From assembly GCA_937899145.1 (NCBI GenBank), contig CALBPW010000429.1, positions 1-6,044 on the forward strand: a stretch of DNA of 6,044 nt. The letters are read 5' to 3'. Of the stretch, positions 5,073 to 6,044 are shown in pieces. The stretch's first letter is position 1. Every line of letters starts with the position of its first letter. This stretch comes from an uncultured Bacteroidota bacterium (GTDB lineage: Bacteria > Bacteroidota > Bacteroidia > Bacteroidales > SZUA-534). The translations under genes were made by a program, and so were the position numbers. The notes beneath the pieces were generated by a model. The model did no database searches and had not been told where the DNA came from. It worked only from the letters and a program-made list of their open reading frames with translations.

Positions 5073-5699
5073 TTATTTGAAGCAGATAAATAGTATTGTT
5101 AATGCGCCAAGTACAATGGTCATTGCTATTGCTGCCATGCCAATGCCAAATGGGTCTAAGGCTTTAAATTGGTCAACTTCGCCAACAAATGGTTCAAACC
5201 AATTGCTCGAACTTGGAGTTGGAAGGTTTTGGGTCGTCCATTTTTCGCCTCCATCGGTTTCGCGGCTATACGAAACGTTTGCTTCCATTTTTGGAATTGA
5301 TACGCTATCAATCAATGTGCGCCCGTTAGCGTCAAATAGGGCTATCACCGTACTGTTTTTCAAATTGAAAGTAAGATGATGCACGCCTACTGATTTGTCG
5401 CCAGTGGCATACAATATAAAATGGCTGCGTGGTGGAATTGAGGCTGCCGCACTTTTGGCAATCATACTTTTGGTTGGGTTGCTAAGGTCGTCGGTAACAA
5501 AGAGTCCTGCAAGGTTTACCGTGTTGTATGATGTGTTGAAAAGCTCAATCCAGCCCACGTGGTTGCCATAGTCGTCAACAATCGACGAATCGTTGGTTAC
5601 CATCACCTCGTTGATGCGCAAGTCGGAGGCGTTTTGTGCCAATGCACTTCCGCCAGCAAATAACGCTATTGCGAGTATTGTGAATTTTAACTTCTTCAT
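5073..5699 (-). CDS. Lamin-tail domain plus OadG-like membrane helix (gamma-type subunit, N-terminal part)
   Basis: This 208-residue protein is exported and membrane-anchored. A signal peptide (1-21, cleavage at ALA|QNASD) is followed by a lamin-tail immunoglobulin-like domain (about 27-155) with RINEVM (28-33), WIELFN (50-55) and SRETDGGEKW (145-154). A short Ser/Pro-rich linker (160-175) leads to the segment DPFGIGMAAIAMTIVLGALTILFICFK (182-208), a single transmembrane helix of the OadG gamma-subunit type. In the pump family, gamma stabilises the alpha-beta complex at the membrane; the role of the periplasmic lamin-tail domain is unknown to me. The ATG follows the mmdA TAA with no gap (TAAATG), so translation is coupled. 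The frame stops right after the helix, and the usual cytoplasmic tail is encoded by the next, in-frame reading frame. The protein may therefore be truncated by a nonsense codon. Confidence 0.85.
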   Translation of the reverse strand: MKKLKFTILAIALFAGGSALAQNASDLRINEVMVTNDSSIVDDYGNHVGWIELFNTSYNTVNLAGLFVTDDLSNPTKSMIAKSAAASIPPRSHFILYATGDKSVGVHHLTFNLKNSTVIALFDANGRTLIDSVSIPKMEANVSYSRETDGGEKWTTQNLPTPSSSNWFEPFVGEVDQFKALDPFGIGMAAIAMTIVLGALTILFICFK

Positions 5700-6044
5700 T
5701 TACAAAGGAATGTTTGAGTGTTTTTTTGCCGGAATTGATTCTTTTTTAGTTGCCAAAACTTGCAATGCGCGAATTACGCGGAAACGGGTATTTCTTGGTT
5801 CGATGACATCATCAAGGTATCCCATTTCGGCTGCAACGTATGGATTTGAGAATTTCTCAACATATTCATCTTCAGCCTTTTGCGCGTAAGCGGCTTTTTC
5901 TTCGGCATTTTCAATTTTGCTTAGGTTTCGTCCTTCCAAAATTTCAACCGCACCTTTTGCTCCCATAACTGCAATTTCAGCTGATGGCCATGCGTAGTTG
6001 ATGTCGCCACGCAACTGCTTGCACGACATCACGATGTGGCTACC
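5700..6044 (-). CDS. mmdA: Methylmalonyl-CoA decarboxylase alpha subunit / acyl-CoA carboxyltransferase (C-terminal part)
   Basis: The visible 114 residues are the C-terminus of a carboxyltransferase of the MmdA/PccB family. It transfers CO2 between an acyl-CoA, here most likely methylmalonyl-CoA, and biotin. The segment from [20 protein letters not shown] into [12 protein letters not shown] (residues 5-36 of the visible part) corresponds to the family pattern VMSSKHLRGDxNYAWPTAEIAVMGxxGAVEI, part of the second crotonase-like half that forms the CoA/biotin site. [23 protein letters not shown] is the family's conserved F-x-x-PY-A-A-x-G-x-D-x-V-I-x-P-x-x-TR stretch. The protein ends [10 protein letters not shown], like other members (PxKKHGNIPL). 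The start is beyond the right edge. The following beta subunit and biotin carrier argue for a sodium-pump decarboxylase rather than a propionyl-CoA carboxylase. The alpha subunit is also not of the pyruvate carboxylase-like type found in oxaloacetate decarboxylases. Confidence 0.93.
   Translation of the reverse strand, partial: GSHIVMSCKQLRGDINYAWPSAEIAVMGAKGAVEILEGRNLSKIENAEEKAAYAQKAEDEYVEKFSNPYVAAEMGYLDDVIEPRNTRFRVIRALQVLATKKESIPAKKHSNIPL

Noticed and set aside
5073..5075. Reassigned TAA codon as the explanation for the split OadG frame
   Set aside because: Other genes in the window (oadB, the carrier, mmdA and the barrel gene) end at TAA at their family-typical C-termini, so TAA works as an ordinary stop here.

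Overview
The window looks like chromosomal DNA of an anaerobic member of the Bacteroidetes, most likely Bacteroidales. The reasons are the moderately AT-rich sequence, TAnnTTTG-type promoter motifs, start sites without Shine-Dalgarno sequences, an aromatic-ended outer-membrane barrel protein, and a decarboxylase sodium-pump operon whose gamma-type subunit carries a lamin-tail domain, an architecture I recall from Bacteroidales. Both window ends cut through genes.

Layout. At 1-252 (minus) lies the N-terminal part of a FabG-like reductase. A non-coding divergent region (253-570) follows, holding a Bacteroidetes-type promoter, a short dyad and a small direct repeat. At 571-1311 (plus) is a secreted outer-membrane beta-barrel protein closed by a clear intrinsic terminator. 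Everything after that is on the minus strand. Read in transcription order from the right edge, there is a first operon: the 3' end of mmdA (carboxyltransferase alpha subunit), a lamin-tail plus OadG-like membrane subunit, a separate small reading frame that is the cytoplasmic tail of that subunit, the biotin carrier protein, and the beta subunit (OadB/MmdB). It ends at a strong hairpin at 3147-3184. A second short operon follows, with a diacylglycerol-kinase-family lipid kinase and a HAD phosphatase joined by an ATGA overlap.

Together the first operon encodes a membrane-bound biotin-dependent decarboxylase. MmdA moves CO2 from an acyl-CoA (most likely methylmalonyl-CoA, giving propionyl-CoA) to biotin on the carrier. 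OadB then decarboxylates carboxybiotin and exports sodium, while the gamma-type subunit holds the complex together. This fits succinate-to-propionate fermentation.

The two most notable observations are these. First, the gamma-type subunit is cut by one in-frame TAA directly followed by an in-frame GTG, with the downstream half well conserved. Second, the extreme left end encodes, on the plus strand, what looks like the Walker A segment of the replicative helicase DnaB. It sits where the FabG reading frame stops resembling its family, which suggests a chimeric junction or rearrangement at the contig end. I found no RNA genes, CRISPR arrays or insertion sequences, and nothing that forms an evidently new multi-gene system.
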